DNA of 64,000 nucleotides, taken from NCBI GenBank assembly GCA_032622095.1, contig CP136065.1, positions 212,332,151 through 212,396,150 of the forward strand, read 5' to 3'. The notes under the pieces were generated by a model. That model did not search any database. It worked only from the letters and a program-made list of their open reading frames with translations, and was not told where the DNA came from. Of the stretch, positions 1 to 9,352 are shown piece after piece; position 1 is the stretch's first letter, and the number at the start of each line of letters is the position of its first letter. Source of the DNA: Siphonodentalium dalli (taxonomy: Eukaryota; Mollusca; Scaphopoda; Gadilida; Siphonodentaliidae). A program made the position numbers and the translations under genes.

Positions 1-1741
1 TGTCCAGACCAGCAGGACCTATGGCGTCCAACCGGGTAGCCATTTGGGTGATGGCAAAGACCACGTCCTCCAACTCACCCAGATCCGTTCCTATAAAATC
101 CGGGCTCATGCCCATGGCTACCCGAAAATTCAGTGGTACTGTTGGTACATGGATGGGAGCGGCCCTACCGGGCCAATCCCCAAACAGCAGCACGCCACCT
201 GCGGCCACTAGAGGATATGGATCCCCAGGCCTCGGAACTGCCGACAACAGATCGTCGGGCAGCACCAGGGTGCCCGCGGGAAACCCCACCCGGACCTGGT
301 CCAGGTGCATCCCCATGTCCCAATAGTACTCGGATGCCCGCTGAGCGTCCGAGCTCCACCGAAAACGTGGCTGACCCATGCATGTAAAGAGCAACTCTGG
401 TGGTGACTGCTCACGTGAGTTTGCCCTTACCGAGGCCTCAGGTGATGCCTCACGAACCGGGCTAATAGCCCTTGGGTCAGCCCTAACAACAGGCTGGGGC
501 TCCGGACCCCTTTGAGGTTCGGGCTCCAGCCCCCCATCAGCATTTGGAGCAAGCTCCGGGTGTTCCACTACAGGGCCCTGGACTGGGGCCTCCAACTCTA
601 CCTCCTCCTGGACGGGCGTTACTGGGCGACTATACCCAGATGGGAGACCGACAGGGGCCACACGCCCGTCCAGCCACATGCGGAGCCACAAAAGGACCCG
701 CCAGTGGTACAAGAAGGTGAAGTTGGTGACCCCAGAGGCCACCAAGGTACCATCCGTAGTGAAGGATGTTGGCCGGAGATCGTAGGTCCCCTCCATGTTC
801 CGGATGTGGGCCCGCATCAGCGGGCTCACTAGGAACGGAAGAGGGCCCCCGTTCTCTAGCACCACCTGCGTTATAGCCTCTAGGCTCAACCCGAGGGGCC
901 TAACGAACTCCTGGAGCGCGTTCGTCTGAACCGACACGGTAACAGCCGAACGACGCTCCAAGGGTTCCCACAGAAGCCTCGGCACGTGTTGCTCGCAGTG
1001 ACGTCTAATGCCACGGACCGACTCCCCACACAGGCTACAGATGGAATCGTTGCCCCGTTTGGTTTTACGACCGGGCCTAGGCTCCGCCCAGCCCGGTGTA
1101 ACACCTTCCTCACTGACTGTCCCTGTGGGAGGACGGCCCGTGGCCCCAGCAGCCACGCAAACAACCTCTGTTGCCTTCCTGGTTTCACGGGGAGGCGGCA
1201 TATCACCTGTGTCGGTGGGCCGAACCCCCGCATAACCACCCCCGTTGTCCCCCTCACTTGCAGAGCCCCCTACTGGGCCCTCTACTGGGACATCCACCAA
1301 GGGCTCCATTTCCTCAGGTGGAGGACTAGTGCTGCCCGATGTTTTGGGCTTCACTTTAGGCCTAGCACCGTCCCCAATGACTGGGTTCGGCTCTAGTCCA
1401 TACACTTTGGGCCTAGCACCGCCCCCTACTACGGGGTACGGATCTGGTCCATCGTCCCGGGATCCCAAGGTGATCCCTCTCCCCGGAGTACCCCTTACCA
1501 CTTTAGTGGGAGTAGATGCCGTCCCACTCTTCGGTGAAGTGTGGGGGCGTTTAGCCACTTCCATTTGGGCGCCCGACAGGGGTAGCTGGGCCTCCAAGGG
1601 CCCTTCTACCACCGCCCCGCCCACATACACTACTGTCTGAATGTCAGACGGGCTTGTCGTAGGTGCGGAGGCCCGTGCGGGCTCCGACCTAGGGGCCTTT
1701 TCTAGGGCCCAAGCCCGTTTCTCCTCCTCGGAACTTGACAT
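1..1741 (-). CDS. Retrotransposon third ORF with zinc finger and TatD-like segment, partial
   Basis: An uninterrupted frame of about 580 codons begins at an ATG at 1739-1741, 49 bases downstream of the integrase stop, and runs off the left edge. It sits where env or an accessory gene would be. The first 230 residues are Pro/Gly/Glu-rich and look disordered. Near residues 232-253 is a C-x2-C-x9-H-x3-H finger (CSLCGESV..RRHCEQH). After a hydrophobic stretch, the last 110 visible residues resemble the start of a TatD-type metal hydrolase: WDMGMHLD in place of the usual DxHxHLD, a hydrophobic strand with MGMSP, then AIGPAGLD in place of AIGEIGLD. If this is right, the first metal-binding His (Gly here) and the first conserved Glu (Pro here) are missing, which points to a non-catalytic derivative. 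No transmembrane segment or furin-like site suggests an envelope. The ORF is certain; the TatD reading is inference. Confidence 0.7.
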   Translation of the reverse strand, partial: MSSSEEEKRAWALEKAPRSEPARASAPTTSPSDIQTVVYVGGAVVEGPLEAQLPLSGAQMEVAKRPHTSPKSGTASTPTKVVRGTPGRGITLGSRDDGPDPYPVVGGGARPKVYGLEPNPVIGDGARPKVKPKTSGSTSPPPEEMEPLVDVPVEGPVGGSASEGDNGGGYAGVRPTDTGDMPPPRETRKATEVVCVAAGATGRPPTGTVSEEGVTPGWAEPRPGRKTKRGNDSICSLCGESVRGIRRHCEQHVPRLLWEPLERRSAVTVSVQTNALQEFVRPLGLSLEAITQVVLENGGPLPFLVSPLMRAHIRNMEGTYDLRPTSFTTDGTLVASGVTNFTFLYHWRVLLWLRMWLDGRVAPVGLPSGYSRPVTPVQEEVELEAPVQGPVVEHPELAPNADGGLEPEPQRGPEPQPVVRADPRAISPVREASPEASVRANSREQSPPELLFTCMGQPRFRWSSDAQRASEYYWDMGMHLDQVRVGFPAGTLVLPDDLLSAVPRPGDPYPLVAAGGVLLFGDWPGRAAPIHVPTVPLNFRVAMGMSPDFIGTDLGELEDVVFAITQMATRLDAIGPAGLD

Positions 1742-1789
1742 GTCTGTCCGTCAAGTCAATTATTTTTCTGGAAAAGCGAAATGCATAAT

Positions 1790-3196
1790 TTAGGTGCTAA
1801 TCATACAATACGGGCAAAGATAGTTATCAATTTTCTCTGCCTCCTGTTTGTTAATTTTTATGCACCCCCCATGAAACCAGTCTGCACACTTGGCACATTG
1901 AATCATGAACCCCTCCTCGGGTCCCCGACAGATACAAAACAATGGAACGGGCGATCCCCGTATTTGAGAAAGTGCCCTTTGTCTCTCAATCCAGGGTGGT
2001 AGGACCCAATCTTTACAATGTTTTATGTGATCATGATTCACAGTCTGGGTTTTGGTGCAAAACTGAATCTCAAATAGGAATGTGCTGAACTTTTTGGTTA
2101 TAATCCCCGGGCCCTTCCAGACAGGGTTTAGCTTCTTGGCTTGCCCCTTTTTGGTCCCAAAGTCCAGAACATACACCAAGTCGCCCGGTACATATTTGTT
2201 CATTCGGGCCGACTTGTCACATCGCTTCTTTTGGTAGCGTTGTTGCGTTCTCAGTTTCTGTCTGGCAAATTCATGTGCCTCTCGCATTGAATTCTCTAGC
2301 AAATTCACCAGTTCGCTGGTGGTATGACACGGTTGCTTTGGCGGGGGTCCAAACACTAGATCCGCGGGCTGATAGACTTCGCGACCCAACATGAGTTTAT
2401 TGGGCGTAAAGCCCGTGCTCCTGTTGACGGAAGAGCGTATCGCGCCTGCTATTTGTGGGACGTAAAGGTCCCAAGTATTTTGTTTGGTACCCAAGTAGCA
2501 CCGCACGGCGTCCATCAATGTTCGGTTCATACGTTCGATTTGTCCATTAGAACTGGGCCTCCAGGCTGTGGTCCTAGTTTTATTTATTTGTAAGGCCCGA
2601 CAGATATTTTGAAATAGTTCGCTTTCAAAGTTGGAACCGCGATCGCTATAGATTTCCAATGGACAGCCAAAACGTGAAAAAACTTCGTTGACCAAAGTTG
2701 TCGCTGTTATCTCTGCTGTTTGCGAAGGCAGGGGCAGACACTCAATCCACTTGGTGAATTGGTCGGCCACCATTAAAACATGTTCATTTCCTTTGGCCGT
2801 TTTAGGCAACGGCCCTAAAAAGTCAATATGAAGCCTTTCCATGGGCGCCCCTGCATGATAACTAATTAGTTCATGTTTGGCTTTGCGCACCGGACGTTTA
2901 CATTTACTGCACTTCGGGCAAGAAGCCACATAATTCTCCACATCGGTCCGAAGCCCTATCCAAAAATATTTCGATTTAACTTTTTCTAGGGTTCGTTGCA
3001 TACCCTGGTGACCAGATGTAGGCGGTTCGTGATTTAAGGTTAAAACCTCGCCTTTCAGGGTGTATGGGATTACCAACACCAAATCGCCATTTTTTCTTTC
3101 TTTATAAAGTAACCCACCCTGTAGTGAATATTTCTGTTTACTCGCCCACATTTGCTTAGTTTTGGAACTAGCTAGAAATAATTCAGATTTCCCGGG
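1790..3196 (-). CDS. Pol fragment: integrase with C-terminal PHD finger
   Basis: This frame encodes the whole integrase. The N-terminal HHCC zinc domain is visible (HEPPTSGH, then CPKC). The catalytic core has HIDFLGP, YSDRGSNFES and NGQIERMNR, giving the D,D-35-E triad. A GPY/F-like segment (KLNPVWKGPG) follows. The last 50 residues form a C4HC3 PHD finger (CIC, CAKC, WFHGGC, CPYC) at about 1805-1945. Integrase inserts the cDNA into chromatin; a PHD finger may read histone H3 tails and guide site choice. An in-frame ATG lies at 3151, but the frame is open upstream to the CCCGGG at 3191-3196, where it should join the RNase H frame, so this is a frameshifted piece of one Pol rather than a separate gene. 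Confidence 0.9.
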   Translation of the reverse strand, partial: PGKSELFLASSKTKQMWASKQKYSLQGGLLYKERKNGDLVLVIPYTLKGEVLTLNHEPPTSGHQGMQRTLEKVKSKYFWIGLRTDVENYVASCPKCSKCKRPVRKAKHELISYHAGAPMERLHIDFLGPLPKTAKGNEHVLMVADQFTKWIECLPLPSQTAEITATTLVNEVFSRFGCPLEIYSDRGSNFESELFQNICRALQINKTRTTAWRPSSNGQIERMNRTLMDAVRCYLGTKQNTWDLYVPQIAGAIRSSVNRSTGFTPNKLMLGREVYQPADLVFGPPPKQPCHTTSELVNLLENSMREAHEFARQKLRTQQRYQKKRCDKSARMNKYVPGDLVYVLDFGTKKGQAKKLNPVWKGPGIITKKFSTFLFEIQFCTKTQTVNHDHIKHCKDWVLPPWIERQRALSQIRGSPVPLFCICRGPEEGFMIQCAKCADWFHGGCIKINKQEAEKIDNYLCPYCMIST

Positions 3197-4340
3197 CTGT
3201 TTTTTCCAGGGCCCACTGGTATATTATTGCCAAATCAGAATCATCTTTCTGGTGTTTTTCAATATCTTCCGGGGACTGATCTCCCATTGGGTTAGTCAAA
3301 TCCAGTGTTTTAGTCGCTTGGGAGCTAGGGTCATTCACGACTTCTGCTCCCAATAGGTGAGTGTTGAACAGATTTTCGCCTTGCGACGTTTCCCATGGTG
3401 AATCTAGTTCAAAACCCTGACTTATTTCTATCAGTTGGTTTACATCTAGCGTTGGGTTAATTTCTGGGGCTAATCTACTGGTCGTAGCCCCCCTGTCACT
3501 AACTGTTTTGATGTTAGTCCCATTGCTAACCAGTTTATCCTGTGATGGTGGTTCTAATGGCCATGACCTCCCCTGTGTCGTCTTATGGACAAATTTGTGC
3601 GGCAGTGGAACTACATCATCCACTTCCTCAAAAAACCGAGCCCAGTTTTGATGTACTCTGGTACAGTACTTACACCCAGCACATGGTAAGTTTTCTAAGG
3701 GTACCCCGGCCCGGTAATTTCCACACTCATCCTCCTCTGGAATTCGAGATAGAATATCGGCATTCAAATGTTTAGACCCCGCCCTATGTATGACCGTAAA
3801 GTCATACTGGCTCAGTTCTTCTAACCAACGGGCAATTTGCCCTTCGGGTTTTTTAAAACCCAATAACCACCTTAAACTAGAATGATCTGAACGTATTGTA
3901 AACGGGCGGCCTAATAACCAATACTTGAATTGCCGGGTAAATTTGACAACGGCTAGCAGCTCGAGACGAGTTGCACAGTACTTCTTTTGTTCCGGGGTAG
4001 TTCCACAACTTCCATAGGCTATTACCCTTTCCTTGCCATTCTGCACTTGAATCAATTCCCCACCGAGCCCTCTTGCCGACCCATCTGTATCGAGGATAAA
4101 GGGGTCTTCTGTATTTGCAAATGTTAATACCGGAGGGGTACTCAAAGCTAGCTTCAGGGCTATAAAAGCCCTTTCTTCTACTTCGCCCCACGCAAAAAGG
4201 TTGTTAGCAGTTTTCGCATACAATGGCGCGGCTAAGGTAGCGAAATCTTTGCAAAAAACCCGGTGGTAGTTACAATATCCCAGAAAACGTTCCACGTCCT
4301 TGGTATTACCCAGCCTAGGCCATTCCCGTATAACCCGGGA
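3183..4340 (-). CDS. Pol fragment: RNase H and connection region
   Basis: This is the middle third of pol, in a different frame from both neighbours. It begins with the end of the RT thumb (REWPRLGNTKDVERF, LGYCNYHRVF), then gives an RNase H of the Ty3/gypsy type: FILDTDGSARGLGGEL supplies the first acidic residues, with ATRLELLA and IRSDHSSLRWL downstream and HRAGSKHLNADILSRIP at the end. A spacer with C-x2-C (CAGCKYC) links to integrase. The frame overlaps the RT frame near 4315-4340 and stops at 3183, where the integrase frame is already open. RNase H would remove the RNA strand during cDNA synthesis. The breaks may be decay or assembly indels. Confidence 0.88.
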   Translation of the reverse strand, partial: SRVIREWPRLGNTKDVERFLGYCNYHRVFCKDFATLAAPLYAKTANNLFAWGEVEERAFIALKLALSTPPVLTFANTEDPFILDTDGSARGLGGELIQVQNGKERVIAYGSCGTTPEQKKYCATRLELLAVVKFTRQFKYWLLGRPFTIRSDHSSLRWLLGFKKPEGQIARWLEELSQYDFTVIHRAGSKHLNADILSRIPEEDECGNYRAGVPLENLPCAGCKYCTRVHQNWARFFEEVDDVVPLPHKFVHKTTQGRSWPLEPPSQDKLVSNGTNIKTVSDRGATTSRLAPEINPTLDVNQLIEISQGFELDSPWETSQGENLFNTHLLGAEVVNDPSSQATKTLDLTNPMGDQSPEDIEKHQKDDSDLAIIYQWALEKTAREI

Positions 4341-6090
4341 GGCCTGTTCTCCCCATTTCCATCCCTAGGGGCGAAACTGTTCGACCTAGAAATTCCATTT
4401 CCTGTTGAAAAAGCACACACTTTTTGGGCTTTAGGCGAAGCCCATATTGTCTAAATCGATCTAAGACCTCTCGCAGATTTCGAAACATTGACGGAACATC
4501 TAAACTCATCACTGATACATCGTCAATAAATGCCAAGGCAGTATCCCATAATAACCCCTTAAGCACTAGGTCCATAACTCTCATGTAAGTACTAACCGCA
4601 CCACATAAGCCGTAACTCATTTTGGTCCATTCAAAAAGCCCATATTTTGTTATAAATGCCGTTTTATTACGGTCTTCGGGCCTAATGTTGACCTGAAGGT
4701 ACGCCTGATTTGAATCCAGTTTGGACCACCATTTATTCCTAGAAATCGTCTGTATACAGTCATTGACTAGTGGTAACGGGTAAACATCTTTCGTAGTGAC
4801 CGAGTTTACCCCGCGAAAATCTAATGCCCACCGTACCGCCCCACATCGCTTACGTATCAACACTGGGGCCGAGCTCCATTCAGAAACACTAGGTTGAATA
4901 ACCCCAGATTTGAGCATGTTTTTCAACAACTGCTCTTCTTCATCAGCAAAACAAGCGGGCGTACGACGCATTCTACATTTGATGGGTTTTGCGTCTCCTG
5001 TCGGAATGGTATGTTCAATGGCCGAAAATTCGCCCAAGTCGTCATTATTTTTCGCAAAGACATCACTATATTCCACAAGTAATTCCCGTAATTTCATTTG
5101 TTCCAAATCTGTGAGCAGCTTTTTAGAGCGCTCAAACAAATCCACTAAATGAACGGGTAACTCGTCGGAGCTATTTATACTCATATCTGGTTCATGTCTT
5201 GGGGGTTCCATCTCTGAGTCGGGAGGTTCGGCATTGATACTACTGTTAGATAGAACCTCCCGTGAAACCGCAACATTTCCCACCGTAATGTCAGAAACCG
5301 GGGCCCCTGCAAAAGATTCCAATCCCTCACTTTCATAAGCTATGCCAATGGCCCACCCTGCCTTTAAAATTACGGGCTGTTCTGTTGGATTTATGAAAAC
5401 CAAGACTGGATCCTTATTGGCTTGCTGCCATGTTCGGGGTATCAAAAGCTTCCCCCTATCAAAGGGTTCTATAAGGTAATTGACCGGAATAGAACTTACT
5501 TTACAAGTTACATATTTGATTGACAGTGGCGGGAACTCTTCACGAGTTCCCAAGGTTACTGTCATTTTGGCCATTTGTCCTTCACTTGAAAGCATGATGG
5601 GCACTTGTTCCCCTGCTAAATACATTTGATTATTTTCCAAATCTAACTGGGCCCCGAATTCCTTTAAGAAATCCAAGCCCAAAATCATTGGTGTGTTTAT
5701 CGGCGCAACATAAAAGGTTCGGATATACCACTTTGTTCCCAGTTTCATTTTTAAAGGACCAACGACTTTACCCGGCAAAGTGTTTAAGTCGCGCCCCACC
5801 GTACGGACCTCAATGGTTTTGATCACAACAGGCTTTGGCTCGATCAGAGCCAAAACTTCATCTGCAATTATACTGACTTGCGCACCGGTATCTATTAAAG
5901 AATCTAATTGTACATTGCCAAGAATTGTGGGTACGGTAAAAGACAATTTTTCAGTTAATTGCTGTATAGTTATACTATCCGGGAAATCCGTTTTATGAAG
6001 GAATTCCCGTACCGGTATCTCTGAGCTAGGTTCAACATCAGGGCTGGCCGGAGAAGCACCTAGGCCTCCTCCGACCCGCTGTCGTTTAAC
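4315..6090 (-). CDS. Pol fragment: protease and reverse transcriptase
   Basis: The frame is open from just after a TGA near 6091 and overlaps the last codons of gag in the -1 frame, so it is most likely entered by frameshifting rather than from its own ATG. It begins with an aspartic protease (LIDTGAQVSIIADEV, then MILGLDFL). A 200-residue linker follows, then a reverse transcriptase with ALDFRGVNSVT, SKLDSNQAYLQV, KTAFIT, FEWTKMSYGL and the active-site box FIDD in place of YVDD. The frame ends at 4315 about 25 codons past the thumb start, where a single-base shift moves the message to the next frame. The protease would process Gag-Pol. Confidence 0.9.
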   Translation of the reverse strand, partial: VKRQRVGGGLGASPASPDVEPSSEIPVREFLHKTDFPDSITIQQLTEKLSFTVPTILGNVQLDSLIDTGAQVSIIADEVLALIEPKPVVIKTIEVRTVGRDLNTLPGKVVGPLKMKLGTKWYIRTFYVAPINTPMILGLDFLKEFGAQLDLENNQMYLAGEQVPIMLSSEGQMAKMTVTLGTREEFPPLSIKYVTCKVSSIPVNYLIEPFDRGKLLIPRTWQQANKDPVLVFINPTEQPVILKAGWAIGIAYESEGLESFAGAPVSDITVGNVAVSREVLSNSSINAEPPDSEMEPPRHEPDMSINSSDELPVHLVDLFERSKKLLTDLEQMKLRELLVEYSDVFAKNNDDLGEFSAIEHTIPTGDAKPIKCRMRRTPACFADEEEQLLKNMLKSGVIQPSVSEWSSAPVLIRKRCGAVRWALDFRGVNSVTTKDVYPLPLVNDCIQTISRNKWWSKLDSNQAYLQVNIRPEDRNKTAFITKYGLFEWTKMSYGLCGAVSTYMRVMDLVLKGLLWDTALAFIDDVSVMSLDVPSMFRNLREVLDRFRQYGLRLKPKKCVLFQQEMEFLGRTVSPLGMEMGRTGLPGYTGMA

Positions 6091-8639
6091 TCGTCATCGG
6101 AAAAATGCACATTTTGTGATCGTATAGTAGACGTTCGGGTCTGATCGTTTTCCGTATTGGGGTTTGAGCCTTTATTGCCGGGGCGCTTAGTGGGACACTC
6201 GCGTGAGTAATGCGAAGACGACCCACAGGTCCAGCAGCCCTGTCGTCGGGGTGATGGAGAACGCCCCCTGTCATTACGCGGTTCCGGAGACCGTGACAGC
6301 TTAAGAGTCAATGTCGCCATGTTTTCGGTCATGCGCTCCACTGAAGTTTGCACCCCCTTCATGCTATCTAACATACTAGTTGTCAAAGTCTCAAGGTTCG
6401 AACTTAGTTTACTAAGTTCGCTCCTTTCGTGAGGCTCCGAACCGTTGTTTCTCGCAACTATGGTTCCTGTTGATTGCATTAATTGTAATCTAGGGCGACC
6501 CGATTGGGTTTTGCCCTTTGTATCACTAGTTATTTTATCCGGGTCCTTACTCTGACCGTAAATCGCAAGCGAAGTATGTTGATACCATTTAACGCTATCG
6601 ATGGCCTTTTCGATTGATCGCGGGCGCGCATTTGCAGCATACAAGCCTGCCTCCTTATCCAGACCCCCATGACAAAATCTCAGTATTGCTTGGGCAAACA
6701 TGTGCTCCTCTGGCAAATTACCATAGGCACGTACGGCCAATGTTAACACATGATCTGCCCATTCTTCCAATTGTTGACCTGTTTGCTGTTGCGCTTGCAA
6801 GAATTGTATTTGCGCCGTTTCGGGCAAATCAATCATCCCAAATCGTTTTTCCAATTTGCGCATAATGTTTCGCAAAGACATCCAAGGGTCTTGTTTCAAC
6901 ATTGTCGCAAAGTACTCGCTGGCCTTACCTTGTAAGCACCAGCACAAACAATTAATGCTTTCCTGTTCATCCCAACTTTCATAGTCCCTCATGTGTCTAA
7001 ATTTCAGTTGGAAGGGCTGCCAGCTTTGACTGCCATCATACTCCAAAGTTTTGGGGATTCTCGGAGCCCGTCTCGGTCTAACATCCCGATAATTGTTTGG
7101 ACCTAATCGGTCATTATCACCAGACCTGATATCTTGAGGGCCCCGGCCCATATGAAAGGCTGGGCCCGGACGACCCCTTTCCCGATCCCACTGATTATCA
7201 TCATTTTCTCGGTCACGACGGCCCTCAAATTGGGCCTGTCTTCTGGGCGGACGGTCTTCAAAATCCGAATCTTCGCGATCGTCATATTCGTCGCGACCCC
7301 TATTCCGGAGGCGCCTATTTGCACCACCCCCATCGGATGGAGACCGGTTGCGGCGAAACCTATCTGGATGATCATTATTACCCGATCTATCTCGATCCCT
7401 AAACCTCGGTCGCCCATCTACATGATTGTCACGGGACTGCGACCGTCCCCGTGGAAATCTATCACGGTTATGCTCAGCCGACCTTTCTCGATCTCGATAT
7501 CGAGGTCGCCTATTCGAATGATTATCTCGGGACTGAGACCGTCCACGTGGAAACCCATCCTGTATAAGATCTTCCCTGAAATCATGCATCTCCCTAACCC
7601 TTCGCCCACCTGTTTGTTGGCCACGCGGACTGGGTGGGGCGTTATTCGACCGTTGACGCCTTTCTTGATGTTCCACAGCCCTGCTTACTGGGCTATGTTG
7701 CCGACCACTATGCGAATGGTGCACATTTGATCTCTCGCGTCGGTGCGTCTGGTCACGATTTCTACTATCGCGACCCCGTGATGGTCGAGAGTTACGATCG
7801 ACGCGAAGATTGCCAAAATCCTGTTCCAAGTCGAAATCAACTGGGCTTGTAGCCCTATTTGTCCCCACACGCCCCCTCCCCGAAACCTCGGTATTAGAAT
7901 TGGCGGGGTAAGGATCGCGAGACATGTGGCGAGTATGACGATCGCCATCGTATTGGGCGAAATCATCTGACTGATTGCCGAGTGGAACCCGGGACTTAGG
8001 ACGCGTTCGACCTTGGGCTGGGTGCCTCCGTGAATCCTCATATGAGGGGGGCGGCTCACCGTATGGTGGTCCGACATCTAGCTGGTCACTCCTACGGCGG
8101 ACTGAATCGGTAGCATGTAACCAGGGCGGCACGATACGAGCATCACTACTGGAATGCGGGGGAACGTCGCCCTCAGAATCCGATGAAAGTGCTCGCCTCA
8201 ATGGCGCATCTTGGATTGAAACTCGGCTATCTCCCCGAGATGGCAAAACAACCGAGTTATTTGGGTGTGGGAGCAACTTTAACTGCCCCCGATCCCTATC
8301 AGAATTTGATGGCTGCTGCTGATCATGTTCAGCAGCTCTGTCTGCATCACAGGAATATGAGCAGCGGGATCGTGCAACATTAACCCCAATTGAATGCGGG
8401 AACCAATCTATTAGGGCTAATAAAGCCCTCGTGATCTTAACTTCCCGAACTGCCCGTAAAGTGTCTTCGGACAGATTACCCACCCGGGCCCTTTGCAAAA
8501 TAATAGATCTTGCCCTACGCCGATCAATTCCCGGTAAGACCAAAAGAGCCTCGTAATGGCATGTATTTATCTGAACACGGGGCTCCGCGGGTTCAATGTC
8601 AACCTCAGAACCCGAGCTTACGGAATGATTCGCTGCCAT
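6060..8639 (-). CDS. gag: Gag polyprotein
   Basis: 859 codons from the ATG at 8637-8639; an upstream in-frame GTG at 8660 is not used here because an ATG follows at once. The N-terminal 450 residues are low complexity, very rich in Arg, Asp and Ser, with repeated PRGRSQSRDN modules resembling an RS domain. Residues about 530-720 match the retrotransposon capsid fold (SWQPFQLKFRHM, CLQGKASEYFAT, LEKRFG, Q..GQQLEEWADHV). A single CCHC zinc knuckle (CWTCGSSSHYSRECP) lies at 6190-6240. The frame is intact. Gag would assemble the particle and package RNA. The long basic N-terminus is unusual for the family. Confidence 0.9.
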   Translation of the reverse strand: MAANHSVSSGSEVDIEPAEPRVQINTCHYEALLVLPGIDRRRARSIILQRARVGNLSEDTLRAVREVKITRALLALIDWFPHSIGVNVARSRCSYSCDADRAAEHDQQQPSNSDRDRGQLKLLPHPNNSVVLPSRGDSRVSIQDAPLRRALSSDSEGDVPPHSSSDARIVPPWLHATDSVRRRSDQLDVGPPYGEPPPSYEDSRRHPAQGRTRPKSRVPLGNQSDDFAQYDGDRHTRHMSRDPYPANSNTEVSGRGRVGTNRATSPVDFDLEQDFGNLRVDRNSRPSRGRDSRNRDQTHRRERSNVHHSHSGRQHSPVSRAVEHQERRQRSNNAPPSPRGQQTGGRRVREMHDFREDLIQDGFPRGRSQSRDNHSNRRPRYRDRERSAEHNRDRFPRGRSQSRDNHVDGRPRFRDRDRSGNNDHPDRFRRNRSPSDGGGANRRLRNRGRDEYDDREDSDFEDRPPRRQAQFEGRRDRENDDNQWDRERGRPGPAFHMGRGPQDIRSGDNDRLGPNNYRDVRPRRAPRIPKTLEYDGSQSWQPFQLKFRHMRDYESWDEQESINCLCWCLQGKASEYFATMLKQDPWMSLRNIMRKLEKRFGMIDLPETAQIQFLQAQQQTGQQLEEWADHVLTLAVRAYGNLPEEHMFAQAILRFCHGGLDKEAGLYAANARPRSIEKAIDSVKWYQHTSLAIYGQSKDPDKITSDTKGKTQSGRPRLQLMQSTGTIVARNNGSEPHERSELSKLSSNLETLTTSMLDSMKGVQTSVERMTENMATLTLKLSRSPEPRNDRGRSPSPRRQGCWTCGSSSHYSRECPTKRPGNKGSNPNTENDQTRTSTIRSQNVHFSDDELNDSGSEEA
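6084..6090 (-). promoter_or_regulatory. Candidate -1 ribosomal frameshift heptamer GTTAAAC
   Basis: On the minus strand the gag codons read GAG TTA AAC, giving G-TTA-AAC in the zero frame, 21 bases before the gag stop. The -1 frame is open from just before this point into the protease. GTTAAAC is a known functional variant of the X-XXY-YYZ slip site. A GC-rich stretch with two GGCC blocks follows and could form a stimulatory hairpin. Function is inferred. Confidence 0.6.
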
Positions 8640-9125
8640 TTCGAAAAAAGTGGCCACCACAAATACCCCAAATCAAAAAAGCACAATTGGAGGGCAAAAA
8701 TTGTTGAAAAATTGTACAAAAAATGCCACAGACAAAATAACATGTAAAGCTGGGATGAAACTCGGATTATATCCAAGGAAAATCCCTTCACGACGTGTGG
8801 ACAATAACAAAACGTGTAGACGAAGACGTATTGAGGACAACGACGTAATAGGACAACACAATGTGATCTGCTTGACAAAATCTATCTCAAAAAGTTGCAA
8901 GTAAATCTGGAAATAACGGGCAAGTAATTATGCGCCAAACTGCTGTAATGTAGCAGAAAAGGTATCGGTAAGTACCAATATTATATAGGAATCAACCAAC
9001 GATTCAACAAGGGACGGATGTCCCCGGATTTAAAAACGGGACTTAAGAAAAATCCCGACCTCAATGACGGCCATTGCTGTCAGACGCATTGTCAACGCGA
9101 GAATTTCGGTAGCAAATTCGGTTTA
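8640..9125. other. 5' untranslated leader of the LTR element
   Basis: The stretch between the primer-binding site and the gag ATG (minus strand) holds no convincing ORF. It is AT-rich and presumably contains packaging sequences, but no specific structure was recognised. Confidence 0.6.
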
Positions 9126-9137
9126 CTCACAGCGCCA
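9126..9137 (-). other. Primer-binding site matching tRNA-Ser 3' end
   Basis: Three bases inside the LTR the minus strand reads TGGCGCTGTGAG. This is complementary to the CCA-tailed 3' end of serine tRNAs whose acceptor arm ends TCACAGCG, as in human tRNA-Ser(CGA). The match runs 12 bases and then diverges. It fixes the LTR boundary at 9141 and supports element orientation. Confidence 0.7.
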
Positions 9138-9332
9138 ATTTGTAGTACCCTGGCTACAACTCTTGCCCGCATTTACCAGATATACTTACACTTTTGTATA
9201 AGTCCTTCTTCGGTTCTGGTCTTTGGCCGGCCGGCAAGTATCGGTGTTCTCTGGTTTGTGTTACGTCTGATTGTGTTCATGGTCTAGTGTCAAGTGTGGC
9301 GGGAAATCGGGCTCTAGCCTTGACCTCTCTGA

Positions 9333-9352
9333 CGCCGGTAAATTTACCGGCG
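9333..9352. repeat. 20-bp perfect palindrome in LTR
   Basis: The core GCCGGTAAATTTACCGGC is extended by one more pair on each side. It could be a protein-binding dyad or an RNA hairpin in the transcript. Confidence 0.85.

Noticed and set aside
512-1640. Plus-strand ORFs in the first 1.7 kb
   Set aside because: Antisense shadows of the 580-codon minus-strand ORF, which explains the GC-rich, stop-poor composition.
1-1741. Envelope gene
   Set aside because: Position fits, but no signal peptide, furin site, fusion peptide or transmembrane anchor is visible.
7134-7730. 198-codon plus-strand ORF inside gag
   Set aside because: Antisense of the Arg/Asp-rich gag region; codon bias makes the opposite frame open.
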